From: Gracilariopsis chorda
Taxonomy: Eukaryota > Rhodophyta > Florideophyceae > Gracilariales > Gracilariaceae
DNA length: 41,232 nucleotides
Reading direction: 5' to 3'
Assembly (NCBI GenBank): GCA_003194525.1
Contig: NBIV01000386.1
Location: 1-41,232, forward strand
Made by a program: the position numbers and the translations under genes. Positions within the stretch are counted from its first letter, which is position 1. Each line of letters begins with the position of its first letter. Positions 32,064 to 41,232 of the stretch are shown piece after piece. Under the pieces are notes generated by a model. The model saw nothing but the letters and a program-made list of their open reading frames with translations. It did not search any database and had not been told where the DNA came from.

Positions 32064-35000
32064 ATGTTCCCCTGTTGCTACCCTCGCTGCTCCTTCCACG
32101 GCCGCACCACATACTCTCTTCAGAGTCACCAACGCAGGTGCCCCCATCGCCTCACCGCCAACAAGCGTTCCTCCTCCACAGCCACCGCTCCAGTTCAGTT
32201 CCCTCCCAGGACCAAGAAGCGAAAATCCGTTCCCAACCTCTCCATCAATTCTCCTCCCCTTCCCTCTCACCGTCCTTCCGACAACGTCCCCCTCGCCGAT
32301 GATGATCCATATGAACTTCAACAGGCTTCCCTCTCTCTTCAAACCCAAGACGCTTACCATATCGCAAGTCACGCCATCGGCTCCGTCTCCTCCTCAAACC
32401 CCCTTCTCCCGCCCCCTTCTCGTTCCCCTTCCCCTCTCGCCGACAACCCTCATCTCGAACAACTCGTCCTCTACATCTCCTCCATCGCATCCTCCGTCAG
32501 CACCCGCAAAGCAGACGAGCTCATCTCCATCCTCAACCATCCAGACTTCTCCAAGTCCTCCTTCCAGACCTCCATCTCCTCCGCCAGGCAGTGCCTCGCA
32601 CTGCAAGAGGACCTCTTCAAGCAACGCATCAGCTCCAACGGCTTCATCCCTTCCACCATCACAGACAAGCGCAACACCTTCTCCGCAACCCTCTTCCAGA
32701 AACGTGCCATCGACGTCCTCAAGCAACAACTCGCACTCGCACACCTCAACAACACCTTCTTCCAGCCGGTATCTCAATCTTCCTCATCTTCTTCGTCTTC
32801 TGGTCACCCGGCTTTCGCACATCCCATGGCTGCAGCCCTCGGAAAGAAAGTCGTCCCAGCCATCAAACAGGAAATTATGCAGTCCCCCGTCGATGACATC
32901 GTCTGGCACACCCCCCAGGAAACCGGTATCGAATCATTCATCGGCCTCGTCCAGCTCTACTCGGACAAGTCCGCAACCTCCCTGAAAAGCTCCTCCGTCA
33001 ATTCCTACCCCCTCCACGTCACGTTTCTCAACTTCTCCGATGCCCTCCGCCGAAAGTGTATATCCGAAAATCTCACACTCCTCGGATACCTTCCAACCTC
33101 CTTCTCCCCGTTTACCGCCTTCGACGACGGCGGCGACTACGTCCCGAAATCATCCTCCAACATCCCACGCGAGACCAAAATGAACCTCATTCAGCGCGCC
33201 ATCTCTACCATCCTCAACCCACTCCTCACCTCTGCGCTCCCAGGATTCTCCTTCCGTGACGCTCACGGTGTCCTCCGCCACTGCCACCCCATCCTCGCCA
33301 GCTATTGCGCAGACATCCCCGAAGCAAAGGACATCCTCGCCATCTCCCACGGAACACGGCCGCAGCACCCTTGCCCGAGATGCACCGTCCCTCGGGAACA
33401 CCTCTTCCTCAATACAGATCCCATCCCCTTCCGCACACAACTCCAAACTCGAACCAATCGCAGACAGCACACCTGCCTTCTCCGCGAATCCGAGGAAGCG
33501 CAACTCGCCCGGAAACCAAAAGTGGCACGCACCAAAAAAGAAGAGGCAGCAACAGCACTTCATTCTCTCTCCCTCGCAAAGTACACTTCTCTCTTCGAAT
33601 CATACCCCATCTTCAACATCACTCCGCTTCTCTCTTCTTACAACATCTTCGCCTTCGAGCCACTGCATAACTTCCACCTCGGCGTCTCTAAACTCATCAA
33701 AGCCACCGCAATCGAACGTCTCCGATCCGATTCCCTCTTCTCCATTGTCGGTCCCAGCAAATCCAAGAGATCCTTCCAATCCATCCGCACCTCCATCCTC
33801 AAACACTCCAACTCCATTCTTGCGGCCATCGAAAAAGATTCCCCTGCAACTGGACTCCACATAGACTTCTCCACCTCCGACAACGCTCAAGCTCTTAACG
33901 GCTTCTTCACCACAGAAGGACTCCGTGGAATGCTCGAAGCAAAAGATTACCGCGCACTCGACATGGTATTCCCCTTCATCGGAGCATTCTTCGACAGATG
34001 CTGCAACGAAATCGACTCCTCCCCAATCACTTCCGTCTTCACCAAGTACACAGATCTCGTTCTCTACGCCATGCGATACAACTCCACTTCCGAATGGACC
34101 GAAGACTCTCTCAAATCACTCGAACGACAGATCAGATCCTTCAAACTCACAGCCACCACCGTCCTCGGACCCTACCACTCTTCGCACCTCGGTACCCTCA
34201 AGTTCCATCTCCTCGATCACATCGTCGACGACATACCTAGATACGGAGGTCTGCACTTCAACGACGCAGGCATATTCGAACATGCCCACGTCCTCTTCAA
34301 ATCTCACTACTCCAAGACATCCAAACGAAGAGCCACTGCCCACAACGAAACCATCCGCGCTATAGACCGCTCCACCGCCATCAAGGATTGGAATCCACTC
34401 TCAGCAGAACCCTCTATTGCTTCTCATCCTCCATCAAAAACTCCAACCGAACCCCGAAAACCATGCTTTGTACGCGACGGAAAACAAATCTCATTCTACG
34501 ACATCTTCACTGCTGCAAAGTACCTCGGATCCAATCCAAACGCTTCTCCAAAACTTCTTCAAGAACTCTTCTCCGCAGACACTCTCTCCATCATCTCACA
34601 ACTCGGTCACACGGCTCTCCATTCGTTTATCTCTCTCTCAATCGAATACCTCAACCTCGACCTCTCCACGAAACAACTACGTCAAACTCGTCTCACCATC
34701 CTCAACTCAGGATACGTCGTCGGCGGCTACACTCCCACCCTCGACAATTACAACCCCGAACAAAACGAACTCATGCTTCAAGAACCTCCTGTCTCTCTCC
34801 TTCAGCGCATCTTCGCCGTTCAATCCTTCGGACCCTCGAAGTCTGCAAAATTCTCCCACATCCTCGTGGCGGGCACAAACTCCTCCTCTTCATCCAAACC
34901 CATCGTATGGGTCTCCAAGCTCATCGCCCTCGTTCGCTTCACAGTACCTTCTGCTTCCTCAACTTTCCCCACCTCGACCACAGAGGAATTTTCATTTGTA

Positions 35001-35327
35001 CAATTTCTCGAAGTCGTACCACCTCGCGACCAAGTAGATATAACCCTCAACTGTGTATCCCTTCGATGGTCAACCGATGACGAACACAACCACACCACAA
35101 ATCCCGTTCCCATCTCCAAACCATCCACAGACGATAACGTTTCCCCTTGGTTCGGACTCGTTCCTTCAACTTCCATTCTCGGTGCAGTGCACGTCGTGCG
35201 TCAAAACTACCCCGCCCCACCCTTCACGTCTCGACTTCACTGGCGTTTCCATCGTTTCTACATTAACCGCTTCTATCGCGACACCGCTTCAAAGCCCTAC
35301 AACCCCCATTCCACTACCCCTCCATAA
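32064..35327 (+). CDS. Plavaka/CACTA-like (Tnp2-type) DDE transposase
   Basis: This is an uninterrupted 1,088-residue ORF. I chose the ATG at 32064 (ACCATG context) because the zinc finger starts there, and because a TATA-like box at about 31825 would put transcription start beside the first in-frame ATG at 31857. The order is: C2HC/C2H2 zinc finger (Cys5, Cys9, His22, Cys26, His28), a Ser/Pro-rich basic linker, an alpha-helical region, and then the catalytic domain. Likely acidic triad members are Asp301 (VQLYSDKSATS), Asp417 (ASYCADIPEAKD) and Glu739 (GIFEHAHVLFK). A CPRC knuckle (437-440) follows the second Asp and a FEPLHNFHLGV box follows near 531-541. This layout is that of Plavaka elements in the CACTA superfamily, which cut and paste DNA. 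The intact frame suggests recent activity. Codons are strongly pyrimidine-biased. Family placement is by motif order only. Confidence 0.75.
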   Translation: MFPCCYPRCSFHGRTTYSLQSHQRRCPHRLTANKRSSSTATAPVQFPPRTKKRKSVPNLSINSPPLPSHRPSDNVPLADDDPYELQQASLSLQTQDAYHIASHAIGSVSSSNPLLPPPSRSPSPLADNPHLEQLVLYISSIASSVSTRKADELISILNHPDFSKSSFQTSISSARQCLALQEDLFKQRISSNGFIPSTITDKRNTFSATLFQKRAIDVLKQQLALAHLNNTFFQPVSQSSSSSSSSGHPAFAHPMAAALGKKVVPAIKQEIMQSPVDDIVWHTPQETGIESFIGLVQLYSDKSATSLKSSSVNSYPLHVTFLNFSDALRRKCISENLTLLGYLPTSFSPFTAFDDGGDYVPKSSSNIPRETKMNLIQRAISTILNPLLTSALPGFSFRDAHGVLRHCHPILASYCADIPEAKDILAISHGTRPQHPCPRCTVPREHLFLNTDPIPFRTQLQTRTNRRQHTCLLRESEEAQLARKPKVARTKKEEAATALHSLSLAKYTSLFESYPIFNITPLLSSYNIFAFEPLHNFHLGVSKLIKATAIERLRSDSLFSIVGPSKSKRSFQSIRTSILKHSNSILAAIEKDSPATGLHIDFSTSDNAQALNGFFTTEGLRGMLEAKDYRALDMVFPFIGAFFDRCCNEIDSSPITSVFTKYTDLVLYAMRYNSTSEWTEDSLKSLERQIRSFKLTATTVLGPYHSSHLGTLKFHLLDHIVDDIPRYGGLHFNDAGIFEHAHVLFKSHYSKTSKRRATAHNETIRAIDRSTAIKDWNPLSAEPSIASHPPSKTPTEPRKPCFVRDGKQISFYDIFTAAKYLGSNPNASPKLLQELFSADTLSIISQLGHTALHSFISLSIEYLNLDLSTKQLRQTRLTILNSGYVVGGYTPTLDNYNPEQNELMLQEPPVSLLQRIFAVQSFGPSKSAKFSHILVAGTNSSSSSKPIVWVSKLIALVRFTVPSASSTFPTSTTEEFSFVQFLEVVPPRDQVDITLNCVSLRWSTDDEHNHTTNPVPISKPSTDDNVSPWFGLVPSTSILGAVHVVRQNYPAPPFTSRLHWRFHRFYINRFYRDTASKPYNPHSTTPP

Positions 35328-35391
35328 ACTATCCGTTCCACTTGAACAACTACTCGCCTCCCTCAACACCCTCCATTTCACCGTAGAGCTC

Positions 35392-37720
35392 TTACCTTGA
35401 ACCATTCCTCCCATTCCCTCCGTTCTCATTCTGCAACCTCTTCATCCACACATCCTCCGGCCGACAAGCAGCAACATAACAGTCAAGCACCCCTCCAAGT
35501 CGTTTCGTCAGGTGCTCCACGAAGTACTCATCCCTCATTGCCAAGTAGATCTCCTGCTTCGAAGGTATCCAAAGCGCAACCGTCGCTTTCCTATTCTCAT
35601 TCCCTGCTATGCGACGCGGATCCCCCTCGTCGAACCCTTCATTTCTCCAATTCCTCATGGTGCCGTTCCCTCACTCTCTCCCATGCCACCCCAATTATGT
35701 TCTCCAGAGCAAGCGGGAGATACTCACCAAACAACTTTGAAAACAATAACTGCCGTTTTCCTCCACGGCCCACATTCGTGTCCAACGCAGTCAAAACACA
35801 TCCGATCCAAGCATCCAAGCGTGCCAAATGCATCACAGTTCCATCCACATAATCTGTCTTCCCTTCGCCTCCCGGTACCACCTCATATCCCATAAACTCT
35901 GCCAGCACTTCTACCGCAGCTCCGTTCTTTAAAGTACATGTCCTCCCCACCAAAGTCCCTTAACCTTCGAGCAACTTGAAATCCAGAATATGTAAGATCG
36001 TCAATCGCACTCATTCTCCATGCACATAAGATTCGGCTCTTCTCTACCTCCTTTCCCATTAACTTGCTTCTCGCTTCCTCTAACTGCTTCTTCAATTCCA
36101 CATCAAGCTCCGTCCCTCCTGAGGTCTCACACGTCTTGCTATCAAGTCATACCCAAGTAGCGAAAACAACTTTTCCCGTGCCGCCCGCTTCCGAACCCCA
36201 ATCACATCGCTCAACGTTTGCTTCATACGCTGCCTCAAACACCTGTCCCGAGCTACGTCCTGCATACACTGAATCTTCTTACCCGCTTGTCGAATCGACT
36301 CCCATCTATGCCCTTCAATCTCAACACCAATCAAATACTTCAAAAGTTCATTGCTTCCTCCTCGCAAACTCGGTGTATACGCCCTCATCTCCGATACGAT
36401 CTCAAAGGGACACCGAGGAACAATTTCGTTCCCTCCCACTACGAATACACTCGACTCCGTCCCTTTCCCTAAGATCTCACACCGGTTCGTCCAGTTCCTC
36501 TCCATTCGATCCGTAGTAAAACAAAGCTCCGACACTTCCAACTTTGCGTAATACAATATCCTATCATACACTACCCTAGCAAATCCATAAAAGCTCTCGT
36601 CCACATCAACCACATACTTTTTACACCTCGTCAAATCAGTGTCTCCCCCTTCAGCTCTTCTTCTCTCCGCACTCCTTACCTTTATCCCTTCCCTCAAACT
36701 GTCAATCAGCATGTTCTTCTCGATCATTTCTTCCCTCATCCTCTTCAGTTCCTCCTGTGTCAGCTTCAAAGATATCTTTAAAGTAGTATGGTCCTCCTTA
36801 AGGCTTCCAAGTTCTCCCTTTAGCGAATTCACCTTCTGAACCAATGTAGGTCTAGACAACACACCGATCTCATCATCATCAAGGTCCTTCACAACATCGG
36901 TACTCACCACTTGCTCATCACGGGGTGACTTATTCACATTCTCTTCCGCCTCCAATCCCATTTCGAAAGATCGGTCAAATGATACCGAAATTCTTCGCCT
37001 TCTCTCCCGCATTCCTTCCGGTGTACGCAGCGCATTGCGTCCGCTTTCTTTCTCTACGTCAGGGACGATGTCCATATTCCTCGATCGGATGGGAGTGCCA
37101 CCATTTCCATCTTGATCTCTCGTGGCCTCATTCTCATGAAATACATTAGAACACCGCCCGTGCTTCTCACGTGCACTTCCTTCGGTACACCTCCCCTTCG
37201 TAATCTCATCTTCGCGCTCTCCTTCGCTCTCAGGCAAATAAACATTCACCTCTTCTTGCGCGCGCTCTTGATTACCACTGGGAGCTCCACGTCGCTTGGA
37301 GTTACGACACTCCTGCACCTCCTTTCCACACGACAAGACCTTCCTCACTCCTGAGCCTTCAGCGCGTGCCTGCTCGGAAACACCATCTCCCTCCACTCCG
37401 CTCCTGTCGTGTTTCGCAGCTTCCTCGTTGGATCTCCGCTTCATCCGTTGCACGCGCCTTGGTTCCTTGCCAGACCGCGCCTCTCGGGAGAGCTCCGGCC
37501 TCAAATTATCGTTTATCGTGCGATCCGATGCGCCACTTGGGTTTGAACCCCCTGTCCCTCCTTTTCTCCCGGACAAACCGCTCCTCGGAACGCGGGTAGC
37601 TCCTACCTGAGGTCCTTTCGTGCCACTCGGACTTCGTTCCTCCACACCCCTCCGTCGCGTTTTCGGTGCATTCGTCGCGCCTTCCCTCCCGGCGCCTCTC
37701 TTCTTCCCCTTCACGGGCAT
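35392..37720 (-). pseudogene. Coiled-coil protein gene convergent with the transposase; C-terminal part frameshifted
   Basis: I recognise no family. The frame is open from beyond 37801, but the first ATG is at 37720 (MPVKGKKRGAG), and it runs intact for 542 residues to 36092. The N-terminal 270 residues are Arg/Lys/Glu/Gly-rich and low in complexity. Residues about 294-356 form a coiled coil (LKGELGSLKEDHTTLK ... EELKRMREEMIEKNMLIDSL). A folded segment follows (KKYVVDVDESFYGFARVVYDR). Coding then continues in three shifted frames, with breaks near 36110, 35925 and 35650, and ends at 35392 (DEYFVEHLTKRLGGVLDCYV, PEDVWMKRLQ). The original was about 780 residues. It faces the transposase tail to tail with 64 bases between stops. 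It may be the transposon's second gene, such as a DNA-binding accessory protein, but function is unknown. Confidence 0.65.
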
Positions 37721-37979
37721 AGCTGTTAGATAATGTCGCGTGCTTGTGGTGGGGAAACACCGCGGCCCTAAAACGACGTGTGCCGAGCAGGAAGAACTCA
37801 CGAAAAGCCACGAAGGGTTTTTGGCATTAGTTCCACCTCTCTGAAAACATGAAAAAAATTACCCTGATGTTCCTACCACTCGTTAACCGAATGGGTCCCC
37901 TGACATATCGCCCCCCATCAAGGACTTTTTCACTAAAGTAGCTATGTGGTTTACAAACTCGGTTTCTTTAGTATATAAG

Positions 37980-38626
37980 CTAGTCAATTACAATAGCTCC
38001 ATCATCTATACGCAGATGCGTCTGAGTATGCCAATCATAGACATTTCCGTATTCACTAAAGATTTCGTCCCCTTCCTCTATTTCAACAAGGGCTTCCAGC
38101 TTGATAAGCCTGTAGTCTGTTAGTTTCCTACGGTTCAGCCCTAGGCCAGGTGAACGTTTCATCCGCACGTTAGCCTCACGCTTTTTCACAAGGCCATCTA
38201 CCGTAGCATCTAAGTCCTTATCGCCTTCGACATACTTAGGGTCGTTAATATACCCTGCAACACAAAACGGAGCTGGAACAACCCAAAGAATCGGGTTGGT
38301 TTGTTTTCCATGGTTCAGTGTTCTCCGATGAGGTAGTGCAGAGAACTGATGCCCATGAACATCCACCTCCACCGCATATTTTCGAAAGCGATCCTTCGTC
38401 ACACCCATAACTCCGTCCCCGTAGGTCTTGTGCACTTCTTTACGGTTCGTCAGATCATGATACACGAGTGTCCCATAGAAGTAGCACACTACTCCCCTAC
38501 AGCAATTCGACGAGTTGCAAACACTCCAACACCAGCGTTATCGTGGCGAATAGTAGACTTGCTGATTCGTAGTCCATAATGCACAGCTTCCATTGCAGCA
38601 AGCGAGTTCATGTTCTCCAGATTCAT
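37980..38626 (-). pseudogene. SET-domain protein with one frameshift
   Basis: From the ATG at 38626 the first frame reads MNLENMNSLAAME and then LRISKSTIRHDNAGVGVFATRR, the classic opening of a SET domain (Ser-x-I ... G-x-G-VFA). After IAVGE a one-base loss near 38492 puts a TAG in frame. The second frame continues at once with VVCYFYGTLVYHDLTNR and runs 169 codons to 37980. The C-terminal part has AGYINDPKY (corresponding to the conserved N-H/N-D region), ANVRM, LIKLEALVEIEEGDEIFSEYG and DWH. This matches the pseudoknot Tyr and the GEE-x-x-DYG pattern of SET lysine methyltransferases. Total length would be about 215 residues. Such enzymes methylate histone or other lysines with AdoMet. It lies 55 bases after the methyltransferase stop, on the same strand. 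Confidence 0.7.
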
Positions 38627-38681
38627 CCTACCCTGCAGCAGCTAGGCCATTGATCGAAGGTCCTGCTCTTACCCAATTTGG

Positions 38682-39726
38682 CTACCTCTTCACTTCTCCA
38701 CAGCGTCGACAGGAACTGGACGACGTGTGGGGGAAGCATCTGGTACGGAGAAAAAGCCATTGACTGCCTTCCATGACAAGGTATGCCTCAATTCTGCCCA
38801 TTGGAAATGCGATGACAACAGTATGGGCCATCTTCCTGAGCTCTTGGTTCTTCTCAAGATTGGTGTTTCCCTCCCGGATTATAGAAGCAAAACGAACAAT
38901 AGCAGCATGCTTTGCGTGTTCAAAGCAAGCTTTATCGTCTTCACATCCTACAAATATCCGGTGCTTCGGCAGTTCCATGCATGCCAATCGCTGTAGAGAA
39001 CGTCCCCGCAAAGAGGTCAACCACTAGGTCTCCTGGCTGACTAAACCTGCAAATGAGTTCCTTCAGCAATGCCCTACACTTCTGTTCCGGTCGCACCTTT
39101 TTCGTCGTAGTGATTCTCTCCGAGTTTGTCACATTCCATAGCAGAGTTTCGCCATAAAGACATAGGCGGCACCTGGTCTATGATTGCGTGATATGCGGGT
39201 AGCGTGAAGGGATAAAATTAAAGTTCTCATAGTTCACCATTCTGTGCTGTTGGGAATACGGGACCCCAGAGCGCACTGCATGTACGGCATACTCCGACGT
39301 CTGGTACAGCCGACAGCTCCGCCTTCCGGATTACCCATCGAGTTCCCCATGGATCGTACGAACTGGAGGGGTTGTTCGTCCACGACAAAAGAAAAACGAG
39401 TTGTGCCAGAGTCATCTGTGTACGTAACACTCCGCAGCACCTCCCGCCACTGTCTGTATCTGATCCCACGAGCAGAACAATATAACATGCCCACCGGGAC
39501 GTAGCAACTTTGAAATTCTTTTCCCTGCCCGGGCCATGGTCTTCTCGGTGAGAACATCATGACCACTGTTCTCCCGATTACGCTCCGCACGAGTCCCATA
39601 TGGGGGATCCGAAAGCACGAACTGTACCCTTCCTTCAATGGATAGTTCGCTGTCCCCGGACTTGTTGTCGTCGACTTCGACAAGGTCTTGGAAACTGCAG
39701 TTGTGAAGACGGAAGCTGCGGGACAT
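38682..39726 (-). pseudogene. Beta-class DNA amino-methyltransferase (N6A/N4C), broken
   Basis: Starting at the ATG at 39726 (MSRSFRLHNCSFQDLV), the sequence encodes catalytic motif IV, SDPPYGTRAERNR, then LLRPGGHVILFCSWDQ. Motif I, the AdoMet site, lies C-terminal: GDLVVDLFAGTFSTAI near 39030-38985, followed after a frameshift by CMELPKHRIFVGCEDDKACFEHA. Motif IV before motif I defines the beta class. Breaks seen are a frameshift near 39450, another near 39240, an in-frame TAG at 39178-39180, and an extra base at about 38984-38985 right after motif I. The breaks inactivate this copy unless some are assembly errors. The enzyme family methylates adenine N6 or cytosine N4 in DNA. An open frame joins it upstream, so it may have been one protein with the 39882-41165 gene. 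Confidence 0.75.
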
Positions 39727-39881
39727 CTGCCTCTCACAGTAACTCGTACGACATCAACTGATCTAAAAGTCTTCGGATACGGTGGAGGTTGAACACCAGT
39801 CTCCTTCACGCTGTAACGTCAGTCTCTGAGACAATGTCGTTGTCCTGCAGACCAGTAGTAGCTCTTGGAGCAGCCACACTC

Positions 39882-41165
39882 TCACACCACCTCTTCGACC
39901 TCATTATCAGCGATACCTTCCTTTTCATGAATACCTTCGTGCCTCCCAGCAGCAGGGTTGGTCCGTACCGGCACCATCATGATATCGTCATCTTCCCCAG
40001 GCTCCTGCTTAACAGCTTGATGAACGGCGAAATTGCTTCCATGCGATTTAGTTAGCTTAAGAGGCTTGATGGCATCCTGAACTGTAGTGACAAGAGACTC
40101 ACTAAAGTCCTCAAATCGTGTAGGGAAATGCCTTGTGTTCGTGATATTGAATCTTTTAGAGCATCCCATTTACTGGGAGCAGAGATTTCGAACAGTTTCT
40201 CTTGTACTACCACACTGGAAAGGTCCCCAAGGTATTCCTTTGCACATAAACGAAGTCCTGTATCAACTGCGCCAGGTAGGCTCCAAGCCCATTCCACAAC
40301 GTTCTCCCTGATGGTAGTGGCGTTCTTCTCCTTCACAAATTGTTTCGAGCAGTCTTTGTGTTGAAAACCCAGGGAAGGTTCTCCAATATCTTTGAATACC
40401 ATGTTACGGTAGTCCAGTCGAATGTACGGCAATATCATAACCTCGACGTTGGGAAAACCAAGAAATTGTGCAAAGCAATCCCATGCCCTGGTAACCAGCT
40501 GGACGCCATAGCCCACTCTCTGACATTGCAGCTTGTCAGACAGGCTCACCTTCGAGAACTTCGTACTAGACATTCCGAATTTCCTTTTTCTACCACTCGC
40601 TTTCTTATGCAACGAGATGTTCTGCACCATAGACAAGGCTATGAAGAATTCGAAATCCGTGCAAGGTTTGGTGTGGAAAGGAGAAGTTATTGATGACGCC
40701 TAGCACTCGAGACTTGAAGAACACACTTAGCAATACATTGCGTGGTATACCCTTATGCACCTCGCTTCCACAATAAAGCTCCCAAAAGTCCCTCACGCGT
40801 CGGTCCCCATCACCATCCTTCAGGTCCACTACCCTTGCCATCAAGTACATCTGACGTGCCGGACCCCTAGAAGCGACTTTCCGTAGCTCGGAATCGGAGT
40901 ACGAGGTGTAATCCGGTCCGATGAGAGTATAGAACATTTGCTTCACAGACTCATGAACGTTTCGGGTTTCCACCGCGAACGTCAAGAAATCGCTGTGCTT
41001 CAGACCTCTCGGCTCGTCAAAGTTTTGCCTCGTCGCCACGTAGGCGTCGCGAATACCCAGGTAAGCAGCAAGAAGCTGCTCCCCAGTTCCATGCATCTTA
41101 CCGCTTCCCGAAGCACTCCCGGTGGCGGCCGACCTCACATTAACTTCTTCGACGGAGGAGCCCAT
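39882..41165 (-). pseudogene. Unknown protein gene, upstream partner of the methyltransferase, frameshifted
   Basis: The ATG at 41165 (MGSSVEEVNVRSAATG) opens a 186-codon frame. A shift near 40670 passes coding to a second frame (SMVQNISLHKKASGRKRKF to WDALKDSI, ending 40052). A further shift near 40130 passes it to a third frame, reading TRFEDFSESLVTTVQDAIKPL then an acidic linker EPGEDDDIMMV and a stop at 39882. The reading then appears to continue through two more frames (QDNDIVSETDVT; then ETGVQPPPYPKTFRSVDVV) into the methyltransferase. I recognise no domain. Blocks such as RDFWELYCGSEVHKG and VTRAWDCFAQFLGFPNVEVM look like a folded globular protein. A target-recognition or DNA-binding part for the methyltransferase is a guess. 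Only 67 bases lie upstream in the window. Confidence 0.55.
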
Positions 41166-41232
41166 GATATACCTCGATGGCTATGCAGCTAGTTTGAAAA
41201 TGAACGGACGTGGGGGAGGAACGCGATACTCC

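Noticed and set aside
32245..37610. Many long ORFs opposite or shifted from the transposase and coiled-coil genes
   Set aside because: They are shadows created by the strong C/G strand skew, which removes stop codons in other frames.

Overview
The window looks like nuclear DNA of a compact, intron-poor eukaryote, and a florideophyte red alga of the Chondrus type is my best guess. That guess rests on single-exon genes with eukaryotic signal or organelle-targeting leaders, a GrxB-type glutaredoxin with an N-terminal extension, and a heavy load of decayed transposons. No rRNA gene, intact tRNA gene, CRISPR array or bacterial operon is visible. Species identity is inference.

Layout. Positions 1-3069 hold no gene I can support. 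Positions about 3070-7420 (minus strand) are a badly decayed Ty3/gypsy-type retrotransposon: RT, RNase H, integrase with HHCC zinc site and GPY/F module, and a chromodomain fragment further on. Positions 7421-9942 hold only a possible gag zinc-knuckle trace. A glutaredoxin gene (grxB-like, minus) occupies 9943-10794. From 13.3 to 27.3 kb the DNA is gene-sparse. It carries four plus-strand single-exon ORFs with signal peptides: a von Willebrand factor A protein, a 281-residue unknown, a small Pro/acidic protein broken by one frameshift, and a 333-residue protein with a Cys-rich head. Between them lie a tRNA-derived SINE-like fragment, a PIF/Harbinger-style MITE with TIRs and a TAA target duplication, dense hairpins, a minisatellite and small tandem repeats. 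Positions 28.1-30.1 kb are a broken PiggyBac-like DDE/D transposase.

The right third is the most unusual part. An intact 1,088-codon Plavaka/CACTA-like transposase (32064-35327, plus) converges, with a 64-bp gap, on a minus-strand coiled-coil protein gene (37720-35392) that is intact for 1.6 kb and then frameshifted. The same strand stays strongly C-rich and G-poor across both genes although they face opposite ways, so they look like one unit. Beyond them on the minus strand lie a SET-domain gene (38626-37980), a DPPY-type amino-methyltransferase of beta-class motif order (39726-38682) and a protein of unknown function (41165-39882). Each of these is broken by small indels or stops, yet each is still readable.

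The linked set of protein-methyltransferase-like gene, DNA-methyltransferase-like gene and unknown partner beside a Plavaka-like transposon is the best candidate for an undescribed system: a mobile or formerly mobile chromatin-modification cassette. Whether the cassette belongs to the transposon cannot be settled from this window.
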